A DNA stretch of 23,753 nucleotides, from positions 1 to 23,753 of the forward strand of contig CATYZK010000032.1 in assembly GCA_958415665.1 (NCBI GenBank), in the 5' to 3' direction. The notes beneath the pieces are model-generated. The model was not told where the DNA came from and ran no database searches. It saw only the letters and a program-made list of their open reading frames with translations. Origin of the DNA: an uncultured Collinsella sp. (GTDB lineage: Bacteria; Actinomycetota; Coriobacteriia; Coriobacteriales; Coriobacteriaceae). A program made the position numbers and the translations under genes. Shown piece after piece: positions 23,711 to 23,753 of this stretch (within the stretch, counting starts at the first letter, position 1; every line of letters starts with the position of its first letter).

Positions 23711-23753
23711 ATGGAAGAAATGCCCAAGAACTACGATCCGTCGACCAACGAGC
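23711..23753 (+). CDS. valS: Probable valyl-tRNA synthetase, N-terminal fragment
   Basis: The frame starts at the ATG at 23711 with GGGAGAG 5 nt upstream, and is cut by the window end after 14 residues. The start MEEMPKNYDPSTNE resembles the K-x-YDP opening of bacterial ValS. With so little sequence the call rests on that motif alone. Confidence 0.55.
   Translation, partial: MEEMPKNYDPSTNE

Overview
The window is high-GC DNA from an Actinomycetota genome. It most resembles Collinsella or a close relative (Coriobacteriia), judged from gene content, a fused FeoA-FeoB, LPXTG-like surface proteins and recurrent intergenic hairpins whose loops read CTGTCCC. That placement comes from recognition of protein style, not from a search. 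I see no rRNA, tRNA, CRISPR array, transposase or phage gene.

Layout. (1) 1-1945, plus strand: the C-terminal part of a large surface protein with tandem pilin-type isopeptide domains and an atypical sorting signal. (2) 1946-2327: a repeat-rich convergent intergenic region with two strong terminator hairpins, a roughly 200-bp element holding two copies of an inverted repeat, and a third hairpin. (3) 2328-7967, minus strand: a two-gene unit (cytoplasmic ParB-like/BMP fusion plus a variant metallophosphoesterase), an MscS channel, and a secreted wall-anchored 5'-nucleotidase. (4) 8126-11021, minus strand: a three-gene ABC importer (lipoprotein, permease, ATPase), followed upstream by a WYL regulator (11182-11967). 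(5) 12216-14364, minus strand: asnS and a single-domain PTS EIIA. (6) 14609-21572, plus strand: an alpha/beta-hydrolase esterase, FeoAB, an MFS exporter, a GH13 glycosidase and a deoxyinosine-type DNA glycosylase. (7) 21574-22245, minus strand: an unrecognised Rossmann-like protein. (8) 22339 to the end, plus strand: a PLP aminotransferase, then a structured leader and the first codons of what looks like valS.

How the genes may work together. The wall-anchored nucleotidase would release nucleosides outside the cell. The cytoplasmic BMP-domain protein, from a fold family that binds purine nucleosides, could sense them; this link is inference. The ferrous-iron transporter is preceded by two tandem copies of an imperfect palindrome that looks like a DtxR/MntR-type metalloregulator operator. 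The EIIA, esterase, exporter and GH13 enzyme fit a gut carbohydrate-using lifestyle.

The parts most worth a second look are the ParB-BMP fusion coupled to the DxE phosphoesterase, the intergenic palindrome families, the feo operators, the two non-canonical sorting signals, the codon-usage switch inside the aminotransferase gene, and the alternative pairings in the putative valS leader.
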